A stretch of DNA of 64,000 nt, taken from assembly GCF_032854445.1 (NCBI RefSeq), contig NC_088301.1:1924001-1988000 (forward strand), given 5' to 3'. The stretch comes from Liolophura sinensis (taxonomy: Eukaryota; Mollusca; Polyplacophora; Chitonida; Chitonidae). A program made the position numbers and the translations under genes. This document shows positions 11,130 through 22,805 of the stretch, in pieces (position 1 is the first letter of the stretch; each line of letters starts with the position of its first letter). The notes under the pieces were generated by a model. It did no database searches, was not told the DNA's origin, and was given only the letters and a program-made list of their open reading frames with translations.

Positions 11130-13858
11130 AGTAATGAATCTGTCACGCAACGTGAATAAATATAAACACTTAACGTAAACACTAGCATGTAGTGATGTAT
11201 TTATTTATTTGATTGGAGCTAGTTGCATGTTCATTCCTTGTCTACAGGATAGGGAATTGGAAAGTTGCTCTCGATGTTCAGCACGAGGCCCTGGCGACAA
11301 CACGTGGTCGATTATTCTCCTGTGGATGTTAGCCCAGTCTAACGTCCATTGAAGACGACTTGTCACCCGTCTATATGTTATGCCACCAACATGTTGAACA
11401 TATCTGTACGTCACAGGTAGACTGTATGAATAAACAATTCGGGAGTAATGTTGTGCTGAAAAACAGTCAAATAAATACATAATCTCTTCCATAAGCCTTT
11501 ATCGCAGCGTGATTTTCACTTGAAAACCTGCTGCCAGTTTTATATCAGTGCCGCAATTAAACCACTGACCTTTGTCATGTATCTCACAAAAGTTTAGACT
11601 TAAGTCAGTCAAGGCTGGATCCGAACCTGTGACTTCACTGACCAGAAGACAGGCGTCAGGTGAGTTACACGTGTTATAAGTAAATACCTTGGTGTCTTTA
11701 TGGCACAATCATTCATACATTCATAGAAATGAAACAGTAATCAAATGAAGGGATAAATAAACGAAATATCATGTATTGGTTTTGGAGAGCATCGTTCACA
11801 GATCTGTTCAGGCCTGTTTACCTCTGGCTAACTACATGTGTCATTGTATGAGGCTGTAAGATTTTGTATTTCCCTCGCACTCTGTTAACCTGACTGCGAG
11901 AAGAACAACAAACAAGGCTCTTCATGTTGCTTCGCACAAAATCTGCCGGGGTCTTGAACAGCTCACATCTTGCTCCTCGTGGCAATTGATTACCTTCGGA
12001 TGGCCTACATTCGCTGAGCACCCAAATGACTAGTGTCGGGCATTATTCGCTGCAATCCGTACATCTCCGGAAAGCCAGGCGTGCTTGGCTTGGCAATTTG
12101 CCAAACTGGGGCCGAGAGCTGCCGGTTACACACGAAGTAATTCACGACCAGAAAAGTCGGGTGAAAGTCCATTTCACCGCAAGCAATAACAAAATACGGG
12201 CTTGTACATTTCGCTTGTAGGGTAAACAGCGTTGACCTTTTTGCTTAAAGATGGAGATTGCTGATATAAATCCGGAACTGCTAGACTGATCCGATGTGTT
12301 TACGACTCCCGCTCGAGCATGGTATCACATAAAAAACAATGAGGATGTAAAACACATCGGGAATGTTGCATGTAACGCTTACGTAAGGCATGTTGATTTA
12401 TGTACTTATTTGGTTGGCTGGTGTTTTCATGTAAACTATGATAATCACATTTATGTCGCCGTTAAGCCATAATCATTCATTCAATTTTTTGTGATATGGT
12501 GCCATCCAATACATTTTATAACTTGAATTTTCTTTAACTAAAGAAACTTTATCACACATTTCAAACTTGCATGAAACTGGACACATTTAACAGCACCGTG
12601 ATTTCGTCTCATAAACGCGTTTTCTTTGCCTGGGAATATTTGAATACTTCGGCGAGTATAATATATACATCATACCAAATGAACTAATGGTATACATGGT
12701 CGCATATATCTACAAAGGTAAGATTTGAAACCTAACCAAATACTGGGGTCTGAGAGATACGGGTTGTTTATTGGCATTCCATTCCATTATATGCAAACTA
12801 TGGCTTTCCTTTCTTATGACTTGCTATATTACTGCGTGTACATCACACCGCCTTCAAATATAGCCGTAAGTAAGACTGAACTAAATATGTATAAGTTGAT
12901 GCATCGATGTTTATGTGTAGTTCTTTTTTAATCGACCGTAAGGCTTGTGTATATTTGGCCAGTTAAAAGTATGTCACTTAAATATTGAAACTGGGATGTT
13001 TTTTCTATTAGTAAATGCATTGCACAAAATGTAAACTGATGTGGACCCTGTGTCCGCTGTTGTGTAAATTTAAAGCTGCTGGTGGTTTGTCGAGCAATGG
13101 TCAATGGATACAGTCCAGATTTGACCCGACCTATGTGTTGTTCGACCTGAATACACAGTGACGTCACGGATTCGACCTGTTCTAGATATCGCTCCGCTCG
13201 GGTTAGGGTGATCTTGGCACCACTCCAGGTTCAGAGACGAAAGAGACAAGCCCATGGAATCGGCGAGTATCGACTTGGCACTTGGGTCGCTTCGTCACGA
13301 GGTGGTCCAGGCAAAGCAGGGCACAGTCGGGGAAGAATGTACGCCCACGTCAACATCATTAATGTCTAATTCCAGAGCAACGAAATGGTCCCCGAATTGG
13401 TCGGTCAGTCGATAGTGGGAACTCATTGGTAGGCCGACGCAATTATTTGCCAAGCGAATTGTAGGTTCGATGTAATGCTTGCCGTTTCTGCTCAACAATC
13501 AATTTGCAGGAAAGAGTGAAAATGTAGAGTTGTAATTAAATATTAGGGTCACAAACATCTGGACGTCGTAGACCATAAGCTTGGTAGCGCATGACTTCGC
13601 GTGGCATGTTGAATGACTCGCACCTCAGAATATTTATCTTTACGTTCAGGGCTTGCGCGGAAATAAAACCGGTGATCACCATGTCCCATGCAGTATATAT
13701 ATAATGATAGTGAGTATGCGGGAACTGTCAGCACGTCAGGTAAATAAAACACCGTGGCACATCTGAGCACAGCTACATGCACACACACCTACTGAGGTAT
13801 AATACGTGACTACCTGTGAAGAGACAAGCCAGAATATGCTGGTGGATGATAGTCATTG
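11130..13858. other. no gene recognised
   Basis: Mostly unique. A minus-strand B-box-like motif (GGTTCGGATCC near 11625) and a very diverged SINE-tail-like stretch (about 12405-12465) are the only hints of elements. Frames up to 95 codons show no family. Confidence 0.5.
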
Positions 13859-13935
13859 TTGGAGGCGAGCAGTCTAATGGATTTTGTACAAAACGTCCCT
13901 GCACAAGATGTGTGGTCGTGGGTTCGAATCTGTCT
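13859..13935 (+). other. tRNA-like relic (possible SINE head)
   Basis: GGTTCGAATC at 13921-13930 is a perfect B-box, with a poor A-box-like segment about 50 bp upstream (GAGCAGTCTAATGG). No cloverleaf can be drawn with confidence, so it is not called as a tRNA gene. Confidence 0.3.
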
Positions 13936-15956
13936 GTCTGCTGGTTAGATGACTGAGGCTTTGAATTAAGAGGTTTGTGAGGTACCTCACGAAGTGTAAT
14001 AGTTTACCCCGATCAACACAAATATAAGCCTTTATTTGATCTCATAAAAATCATATATAGCCTAAAACACCATTCGTTTTTTTTTTCTGGGGAGAAAATG
14101 CTGAGCCGTGTAGATATGCATCCACAAAAGAACTGTGATCATGCAGATACAAAGTCTTCTGAACAGACGTGCTGCAGGAGAATAATGAGGGAAAATCTGT
14201 CTCTATAGATACATGTGTGGAGTAAACACGTCTTGCCAAGATAGAAATGTATAGATATTGGATCTTATAAACACAAAACCCTGCGTCAGATTTATCATAT
14301 GCGTGTACACCACTCGTACATTTCCAGCTTTCTAATGACCCCAGCCTATTTCTACAACCAAAATAAAATTATACCAACACATATTCCCAAAGGAGTATAT
14401 ATATCACAAATAATTACAGGACTGTATGATATGCTATATGGTAATGGAAGAAGAAACCGATAAATTATCGGCAATTATATCGAATAGACAATCATTTCTT
14501 CTGTTTGAGTATTAAGCGGATATTTTACTCGAACTACATAGTGAACATTTAGGCTGCAAATGTATATAAATCCAAATAGCGCTTTAATGTAAAGCAGAGA
14601 TGGATGTACATGACGAGTACTCTGCAGTGATCACCGAGTCAGTGAAACAATGCAGGGTTAAGAAAATGACAGCGATTTCGCAATACATGTACATGCAACA
14701 GGCTCTATGTATAAATATATAGTTACATCAATGTTACTTCAGTGGATGTATGGTAAAGTTTCAGTGAATGTCTGTATGGAGCGTAATCTTTGACTGATAT
14801 TGTAGGGCTTTCTATACAGCATCTCGCGGGCATCAGCCTTTCCTCAATCGGATGGGCAAAAATAAGATAAAATCAAATGAAAGTTATTTTTGGCAGTGTT
14901 TTGATTGTTTTTTGCATCCTCAAACTGACCTACTTTTTAAGAACCCATTAATTTATAAGTTACACAGCTACTCCACACATTCTCATCTAAACCTGCTTTT
15001 TGCCGTTTCGATGACTGATTTTCCAAAAATGATGCCAGAACTGTATTGTAAGATTTTATGTGGCCAATATTTTGTGTGCCGTACTCAACGAGTGGTTCAT
15101 CAAGAGAGAACATAATCATAAGTTCTTAATTTTGCCCTGGATCACTTTCCTGTAGATTTGAGTCAGTCTGGCAGCAGTACAAGTTAATTGCCGTTTGGCA
15201 TTAGTGACGTGTACTCAGGCCTCAGCACATTTGATATGCAACCTATCGGTTGGGACAAGACGATCAAGTTAGTCGGCGTGAATTTTCTTATTAGTGACCA
15301 AAGTTGACCATGCAATGGTACTGGCAATGCCTAAAAATTCAACTGACATTTTCCATTTTCTAACAATATTTACCATTATTCTATCCATGCATGCATAAAA
15401 AGCTTCATTCTGTTGAGAAAACAATAACTATATTTCCAATGTCTCCAAAGAGCATGTCCTTTGTCAGTATATATCTAATGTCAAATAGCAATGCATCAAT
15501 ACTAGCAAAGCGGTGACCAGATTTCGAATGTTTTACCAAGCATGAACCTATTGGGAATTTATTTCTCATGCAGTGCACTAATAAGAAATATCGTGTGATG
15601 AAATCATGCCATAAATATCTGCTGACTTGGAATGGATGAATCACCGACATCACCGTCACCTCGACAGTATTGCATGTCTGTGCCAGTTCCCCAAACAAGG
15701 TCTTTGAAATATCGAAATTACAAGTAATTTACCAGAGCGTTTCCCTCCTGATTATTCGGCAGGGTCATTCTGCTTGTAACTTGGGTAGCAAGAAGGTGTA
15801 TATAATACAGCTGGCGTGTGTCACAAGTGTAAACCATGCAGTATATACCCACCATGTTCCGTTTGTTAAGATGTAACATACAACACACTTTGAAAATCTT
15901 TCGTACTGCTTTTTTAATTCGGGGTGACTCGGGGTCTAACCGGTTACCTACCAGCA
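13936..15956. other. no gene recognised
   Basis: AT-rich unique sequence; short frames of up to 97 codons on either strand have no recognisable motif or splice pattern. Confidence 0.5.
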
Positions 15957-16198
15957 CACTCAAAAAATTAATCAGTTAAATTTAACAGAAAGTTCGTTGT
16001 CTGAGTCGTGCTAGAATATATTCTGTTCTTGCAGCAGATTATTCTGTTAAAACATACATATTCTGTTTATTCAGCACATTCTAGTAGACTAACAGGATAT
16101 TCTGTTGAATATGACACAATATTGTGTTATAAAAAGAGAAAATATTCTAGCATCATTCAAAAAACAAACCGTTAAATTTAACAGATTAGTTTTGAGTG
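15957..16198. mobile_element. MITE-like element with about 32-bp terminal inverted repeats
   Basis: The left end CACTCAAAAAATTAATCAGT continues TAAATTTAACAG. The right end CGTTAAATTTAACAGATTAG continues TTTTGAGTG. They are imperfect inverted repeats. The 242-bp body is AT-rich with repeated TATTCTGTT motifs and no coding frame. I see no clear target-site duplication, and a SINE fragment abuts the right end. Confidence 0.65.
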
Positions 16199-16262
16199 CA
16201 TAACGCTGGCCGTCGTCGTATAAGTGAAATATTCTTGAGTAAGGCATAAAACAGTAATCAGA
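16199..16262 (+). mobile_element. SINE 3' tail fragment abutting a MITE-like element
   Basis: CATAACGCTGGCCGTCGTCG and ATTCTTGAGTAAGGCATAAA match the SINE tail. It starts at the base after the MITE-like element (ends 16198), so one of the two probably inserted into the other. Confidence 0.75.
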
Positions 16263-19200
16263 TAAGTCTGATACATCCGGGGTGACTTTGTGTCGATCTA
16301 TATTGAGTCTGATTATTAACACGAGCTAAACTCACTTGACCTCAATGCAGACGATGTAATTAACGGACATAAAGGCGATTAGACTGTATTTGCTGATAAG
16401 GTTAGATTAATTCGGGTTTGGCCTGAATATAGATAATATAGAACCTTACACGACCTTAAAAGTACGTGTGATTGATTGGGGCATATTCCATACATGTGAT
16501 ATATGTATACTGCTGTAATTCTTCAACATTTTCGCATGTTTGCAAGGTGTTTGTTCAAGCATATACTCTAAGAGCATTACTCTGTGTAGAATGGTGTTTC
16601 CGTCAAACCCTGGAATTGGTCAAACCAACCAGTGTAGTTATAAACTGCAGTGAAAGTTGCTATTTCAAATGCGAAAAGGTTGAGGAGTTAGGGTAGCCAT
16701 GTGTAAGCGGTGCTCTAGCTGTCCCTTTGTAATACCCATTGACACTGACACATACATATAGTTTATCTGATTTCTAAAAGGTATAGGAGATGAACGGAAT
16801 TATATATGTGAGCTTTGTATACACGATCAGTCGTTTTATTATGTTATGTTGCCTAAGCCACGAAAATAGCCATAATAGTACGCTAATGTTGCATTGTTTC
16901 CTATACCAGATAATGAATCTAGTTTTATTCTTATCCTTGCTACACAAAAAACGAGTAATCGAGGGCTTTGAACTACTTTCTCTTAATACTGAAAGCAGAG
17001 TGGCGTTTAACTAAGGCTGTTTTTTTTTGTTTATTTGTTCTCCTACGAAGGAATGTATAGTGTAGATAAACAATAAAATGGTTTCTCCTCTTTCTTCTTA
17101 ATCTTTCTTTTATGCTCTCCCCAGTTTACATTCCCATGTGACCTCTCCACTTCTCTCAGCTTTAAACACGCTCTTTTTGGGATTTTCCCGAATTTCTTCT
17201 AAACCTACGACTTCTGAACTGTTTTCCTTCAACCGCTTTATGGGTCAACGAAATTTTCCATGAGTCCCGAAAAAATAGAGCACCTGACTCTTAATCCATG
17301 TTTTTTTTATTAGTTTAGAACAGCTAAACTACCCAAGATTTCACCAAATTTGACCGTCTAGATACTGAAGTTAGGTCACAGTGACAAACAGGTCGGTTCG
17401 AAGATTATGGAATTTACTAGGTGTGGTAGAAAACAAAAGTCAGGAGGCGGTTGAGTTTTCTGTGACAACATCGCATTTCTATTCTCAGCGTTTGCTCGAA
17501 CTTTATTCTGGTGTTGTATAACTGTGCTGCCATAAATAGCGAGGGAATCACACCGGTTGAACTTTTCTTGACCATGTGATGAGAATTCCTGCCAACAGCT
17601 GGTGTCTGGACATTCGCCAAAACAGCGGCAATGCCACGCGGCGAATGCGCTGGTGTAAACTTCACGTTGCAAAAGGCCCTCTACTCGCCCCTCCCCACGG
17701 GGAGTGTGGTTGCATAGCCCCACAGAGAATCTGCGCAGTTTCTGCTGCTCCTATCAGACACCAACACAAAGCAGAATGGATGCAGGGGCATTGGGAAAAC
17801 GCCAGGGATAATAATCTGGTCGCCGCCTCCCATCATCACTCAAGGTTTACGGAACAAGTTCATAGCTCGACAAAAGACGAACAGGCTGGTGTGTGTAATA
17901 CACACATATACGCTAGCGTGTACGAGAAGGAAAATACCACTTCGAGTAATGTCTGTGCTGCATGGAGCTAAAATCCAAACATTGAATTGAGATAAAATCC
18001 GATGTCCACTGTGTTTTTTTCTCCGAAAGATTTCATCTGTATATGTATAGCAAGAAAGTATTGCGATAATAAATCAATGCAGTTTTTGATAGATTGCGAT
18101 GCAGATCGAAATTGTGTATTATATATATATTTATACATTTATACATACACTGTCAGGTAATTGCCACGCTGGAGAGATACTTACATGAAAAGCTAAATTC
18201 TTTCCAGCACGATCATGACGGAAAGCGGGATGTTACAAAATGATAATCAAATCCTGTGTATATTTCTGTGGCTTAAAATAAAGACGAAAATAAATTTTTA
18301 AAATACATTATTTATATTGCTGATTACAATAGTAAGAAAAATGCTTTGTTTCAGTTTTATTTTGATTTCGTTGTTGTTTGACGCCATGTTTTGCTCAGAA
18401 GATGGCGGTCACTTTTGTTGGTGGGGGAAACCGGATGGAGATCTTGGAGCTTTTCACTCATGGTTCAATTATTTTGATGTATGAGTAAGGTTCCGCTTCA
18501 AAGACACAACCAGTGTGTTGGTAATAGAAAGAATGGTTACCTGCAGACCTCACCAGACGAATCTGTAACATTGCTTAGTACAGAATGACTGACAGTACAT
18601 GTCATTTAAACACAGCAAACCTCGCTTGTTAACACTTGAATAGACTAAACTTCAGATATACCAGAAGACTGTAAGATTGTGTACAGTTTTGACGAAAGTT
18701 CACACTAACCGGGTTCTTATCAACATAAGCAGGCATTCTGACGATATCATAATAAGTAGGCCAACAAGACACATACACATGGGTTAAGCACTGTTTGGCA
18801 TTTCCGGAGACTAACGATGCTAGCCGATGGTAGCCGATGATGGTGCGTACTGTTAGCGTGTTACATTTTTAGAGAAGTCGGTGAACTGAGACGCGACTAT
18901 ACAAAACATGAATATATTAGTCGAGAAAATAAATGACATACACTCGACCATATCATGTGACTGTACCTAAGAACTGGAGGGGGTGGCTTGTGAGTACGCT
19001 GTAAACCCCACGGTGACTGAGCTATAGCTGTCTAGTTGATGCTTATACACATACAGTTTATGAGCTCAGTTTCCCGCACAAATTTGGGCTAGTCTAACCA
19101 ACGGTACTAACTTTAATTGCACTGTACAGCCAATATCCATACAGAGAATAAACGGTTTCATGACTGCTATAAACTGATACAATCATTAACTGATGTCAAC

Positions 19201-19684
19201 TGAAAAGTTTCAGTATGTATTGACCTTCACAAAGTGGTTCAAGTGAAAGAGTTTGAATAACCAGGTCATATATTTGGCGGATTGGGTTTACTGGTGTTTA
19301 CCACGTGACCAGGTAAATATGATTTATATGCCACAGGTATGCGGGGCTGTGTGACTGTGTCCTCAAACATAACCTGAGGAACAGACAATCTTGTATAACT
19401 TCCTCTAAGTCGGTCAGGTATGCTCACCACGAAAACAGAATGTGCCATCTCTGAAAAACATCCTTTGTCTAACAAAATTGAGCACAGTCAGTTCTTAACC
19501 GCCTCGCTGTTCATTTATGCCTACGGGCGGACAAAGTTGTTTTTATTTCCCAGCCTTCATCCTTACCTCACCGTCCACCTGCGGTTTGTAGATCACACTG
19601 ACCTGCATAACTGTTAATTTGGCGAAAAGAGTCTGTCTTGTTCAGGGCTAGTGAATTCATCAAATTCTCTTCTTGTTTGGGAAT
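16263..19684. other. no gene recognised; pyrimidine-rich tract 17085-17240
   Basis: The tract is C/T-rich with little strand complementarity. A 131-codon frame at 17576-17971 is the longest non-repeat frame in this part, but it has no recognisable domain. An AT microsatellite lies near 18120. Confidence 0.5.
18405..18425 (+). promoter_or_regulatory. YY1-like AAGATGGCGGTC element
   Basis: AAGATGGCGGTC near 18411 is close to the classical YY1 consensus. A GCCAT on the same strand lies just upstream. There is no associated gene in view. Confidence 0.2.
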
Positions 19685-19762
19685 ATTCAGCTTCTTTAGT
19701 TACAAACAAACAAATATATATATATATATATATTTGTTTGTTTGTAACTAAAGAAGCTGAAT
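19685..19762. repeat. perfect 78-bp palindrome with (AT)n centre
   Basis: Left arm ATTCAGCTTCTTTAGTTACA with AACAAACAAATA, an alternating TA core, and the exact reverse complement on the right. It can extrude as a cruciform. It may be a fold-back element remnant. Confidence 0.9.
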
Positions 19763-21287
19763 TTCTTAAATTTGGAGGAAATCCATGTGTATAAACCATT
19801 GAGATTGTAGAGAAAAGGTCAGTCCAGACGTAGTTTTAACAGTAAGAGTTGAAGTGTTCGTGCTCCATTCTCAGCTGACGGCACATTTTCACACAATACA
19901 GCCGGCTAAAGTATGCAAAATATTAATAACTTGTTTTTCTCCATTCGTTCGACTGCCTTCTCCACAGCCAAGGTGAGAGACCGGAAACAGAATTAGATGG
20001 ACTGATAAGGTCGCATAAGAACGGGCTCATTATAACATAACCACAGCCATAAAACACACAAAACGCCATTATTATTTTTAAAAAATTATATAGCACCCCT
20101 TTTTACTGGGATTTAAATACAGAGACGCACCATTTTGAGAGCGTTAAAGGCCATATGTCCAAATATGCATTCATCTTATATTATTGGAATTCATAGCATA
20201 TCATTGGAATCATTTTCACGCAAGAGACAACTACACCACCATTTAAACAAACACGATTTGCAACACAAGTGTAAATGAGATGGTATTGAAAACTATACGT
20301 CAGTGCGGACAACGACCTCCCTAGCTTCATACACACAAACCAGGCATTTCTGTTTTATACATGAACTAAACCAGATCAGTCTGACCGACTTGGCAGTCAG
20401 GCAAATCTCCCCGCGCTCAGTGTGTAAAGCCTCCCCAAATGTACATATATACCTGGCCAATATAACTACACACATGCAGTCACTGTAGATCTCCTGTACA
20501 CAACATCGGTGTTTTTTGGAGTTTTGTGTTAGGGGCACTTTTGAGGGAGTTGTTCGGCTCATTTTTCTGAAAAGCGTTTTTTGCAAAGCCTATAAAGACC
20601 ATCCGTGCAATTTCGACCATGTTTTATGAAATCGTGTGCAAGGTCAAGGCAGCCAATAACTGAATCATGCTAAACTGTTAATCAGTATTTAACTCTTCCA
20701 ATCACCTCACCTATAATTGTGTTATTGCTGGTTTATGTTATGCTGCCTACCTTACACATGCATTCGTCGCATTAAAAATATTAAACGAACTTTAAACTCA
20801 TTTGTTTAGGTACACAGAAGAAAAATTATTTTAAAGCTCCTTGTCACGATATGGCTGTAACACTGCCAATTTAGAACAAAGTCGAAGATCATTTGTCTGT
20901 TGAATTCACTATAGCCGGCCTTTTCTCACACGATTAACACCTGAATAAATCAATATTTGTCTATATAGATGGTCACCGATTATCCACTTATCCACTTGTT
21001 CAGATAACACAACACTTCCAGTGCTGTAAACCATGGTGACTACCAACATCTTCCCGTTGGGTTGAGTAATGATTGTTTGCGAGTTGAATTACAAGACATT
21101 TTTTATTATTTATAAATGTGAAACTCGTCCTGAAGCTGAGGAACAAAACAGTTGGAGATGCAAATAGTGAAAAATGTTAAACTCAAAGAGTTAATCTTAC
21201 AGTTTAAAGGATTTCTCTTCTCCTCCTCGACCAAGTTAGATTGTATGTGACATTTCAGCTTTAAGAGTGTAACCTTGCTCTCATTAT
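19763..21287. other. no gene recognised
   Basis: Unique AT-rich sequence with short frames only (up to 97 codons, 20293-20586 minus). No element is seen. Confidence 0.5.
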
Positions 21288-21549
21288 ATGTTTATTTATT
21301 TGAATGGAGTTTTATTTCGTACCTAATATTTCCTTTATACGAAGGCGACTAGCATTATAGTGGGAGTAAACCGTGTATAGGCCCTGGGGGGTGGGACCTC
21401 ATGGCCAGCTGCAAGTTTCTCGCAGAGCTTGCCTTGTACGAAAGGAGTGGAAACCAGCATAAGCTGGACTTGAACTCACAGCGATCGCATTGGTCAGAGG
21501 ATCCTGGATCGTGCTGCTGCACAAGCACACTAACCATCAAGATGATCAA
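21288..21549 (-). mobile_element. SINE, near full-length but diverged
   Basis: The plus strand shows TTTATTTATTTGAATGGAGT, GCATTATAGTGGGAGTAAAC, then a body and a reversed tRNA-like head (AACTCACAGCGATCGCATTG to about 21545). It is the same family as the 4079 copy but with many substitutions. The 52-bp array starts about 60 bp beyond. Confidence 0.75.
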
Positions 21550-21607
21550 CAACCACGTACGCACGGGATATAACCTTTTCAGAATGACCATGCCACCCAC
21601 ATAATAT

Positions 21608-22805
21608 AACCTTGTTTTCATCACCTACACTGGCCTCCACGATCCACAATCATCTACATAACCTTGTTTTCATCACCTACACTGGCCTACACGATCCACA
21701 ATCACCCACACAACCTTGTTTTCATCACCTACACTGGCCTGCACGAGACACAATCACCCACACAACCTTGTTTTCGTCACCTACACTGGCCTACACGAGA
21801 CACAATCACCCACACAACCTTGTTTTCATCACCTACAATGGCCCACACGATCCACAGTCACCCACACAACCTTGTTTTCATCCCCCACACTGACCTGCAC
21901 GATCCACAATCACCAACACAACCTTGTTTTCGTCACCTACAATGGCCTACACGATCCACAATCACCCACACATCCTTGTTTTCATCACCTACACTGGTCT
22001 ATACGATCCACAATCACCCACACAACCTTGTTTTCGTCACTTAAACTGGCCTACACGATCCCCAATCACCCACACAACCTTGTTTTCGTCACCTACACTG
22101 CCACAGTCACCCACACATCCTTGTTTTCATCACCTACAATTGCCTACACGATCCACAGTCACCCACACAACCTTGTTTTCATCCCCCACACTGGCCTGCA
22201 CGATCCACAATCACCAACACAACCTTGTTTTCGTCACCTACAATGGCCTACACGATCCACAATCACCCACACAACCTTGTTTTCATCACCTACACTGGTC
22301 TACACGATCCACAATCACCCACACAACCTTGTTTTCGTCACTTAAACTGGCCTACACGATCCCCAATCACCCACACAACCTTGTTTTCGTCACCTACACT
22401 GGCCTACACGATCCACAGTCACCCACACAACCTTGTTTTCATCACCTACAATGGCCTACACGATCCACAATCACCCACACAACCTTGTTTTCATCACCTA
22501 CAATGGCCTGCACGATCCACAATCATCTACATAACCTTGTTTTCGTCACCTACACTGGCCTGCACGAGACACAATCAGCCACATAACCATGTTTTCATCA
22601 CCTACACTGGCCTGCACGAGACACAATCACCCACACAACCTTGTTTCATCACCTACAGTGGCCTACACGATTCACGGTCACCCACATAACCTTGTTTTCA
22701 TCACCTACAGTGGCCTACACGATCCACGGTCACACACACAACCTTGTTTTCGTCACCTACAGTGGCCTACACGATCCACAATCACACACATTATATAACC
22801 TCGTT
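21608..22805 (+). repeat. 52-bp minisatellite, about 23 copies
   Basis: The unit is AACCTTGTTTTCATCACCTA, then CACTGGCCTACACGATCCAC and AATCACCCACAC. Internal duplications of several units are visible (21900-22090 resembles 22190-22390). The array begins about 60 bp after a SINE copy on the minus strand. Confidence 0.95.

Noticed and set aside
12405-12490. Another SINE tail on the minus strand
   Set aside because: The resemblance (TTATTTGGTTGGCTGGTGTT, then GTCGCCGTTAAG) is too diverged to call without alignment.
13921-13930. tRNA gene
   Set aside because: Only the B-box is convincing; no acceptor stem or anticodon arm could be paired.
17576-17971. 131-codon frame as a gene
   Set aside because: No recognisable domain, no splice or promoter support, and within chance length for 64 kb read in six frames.
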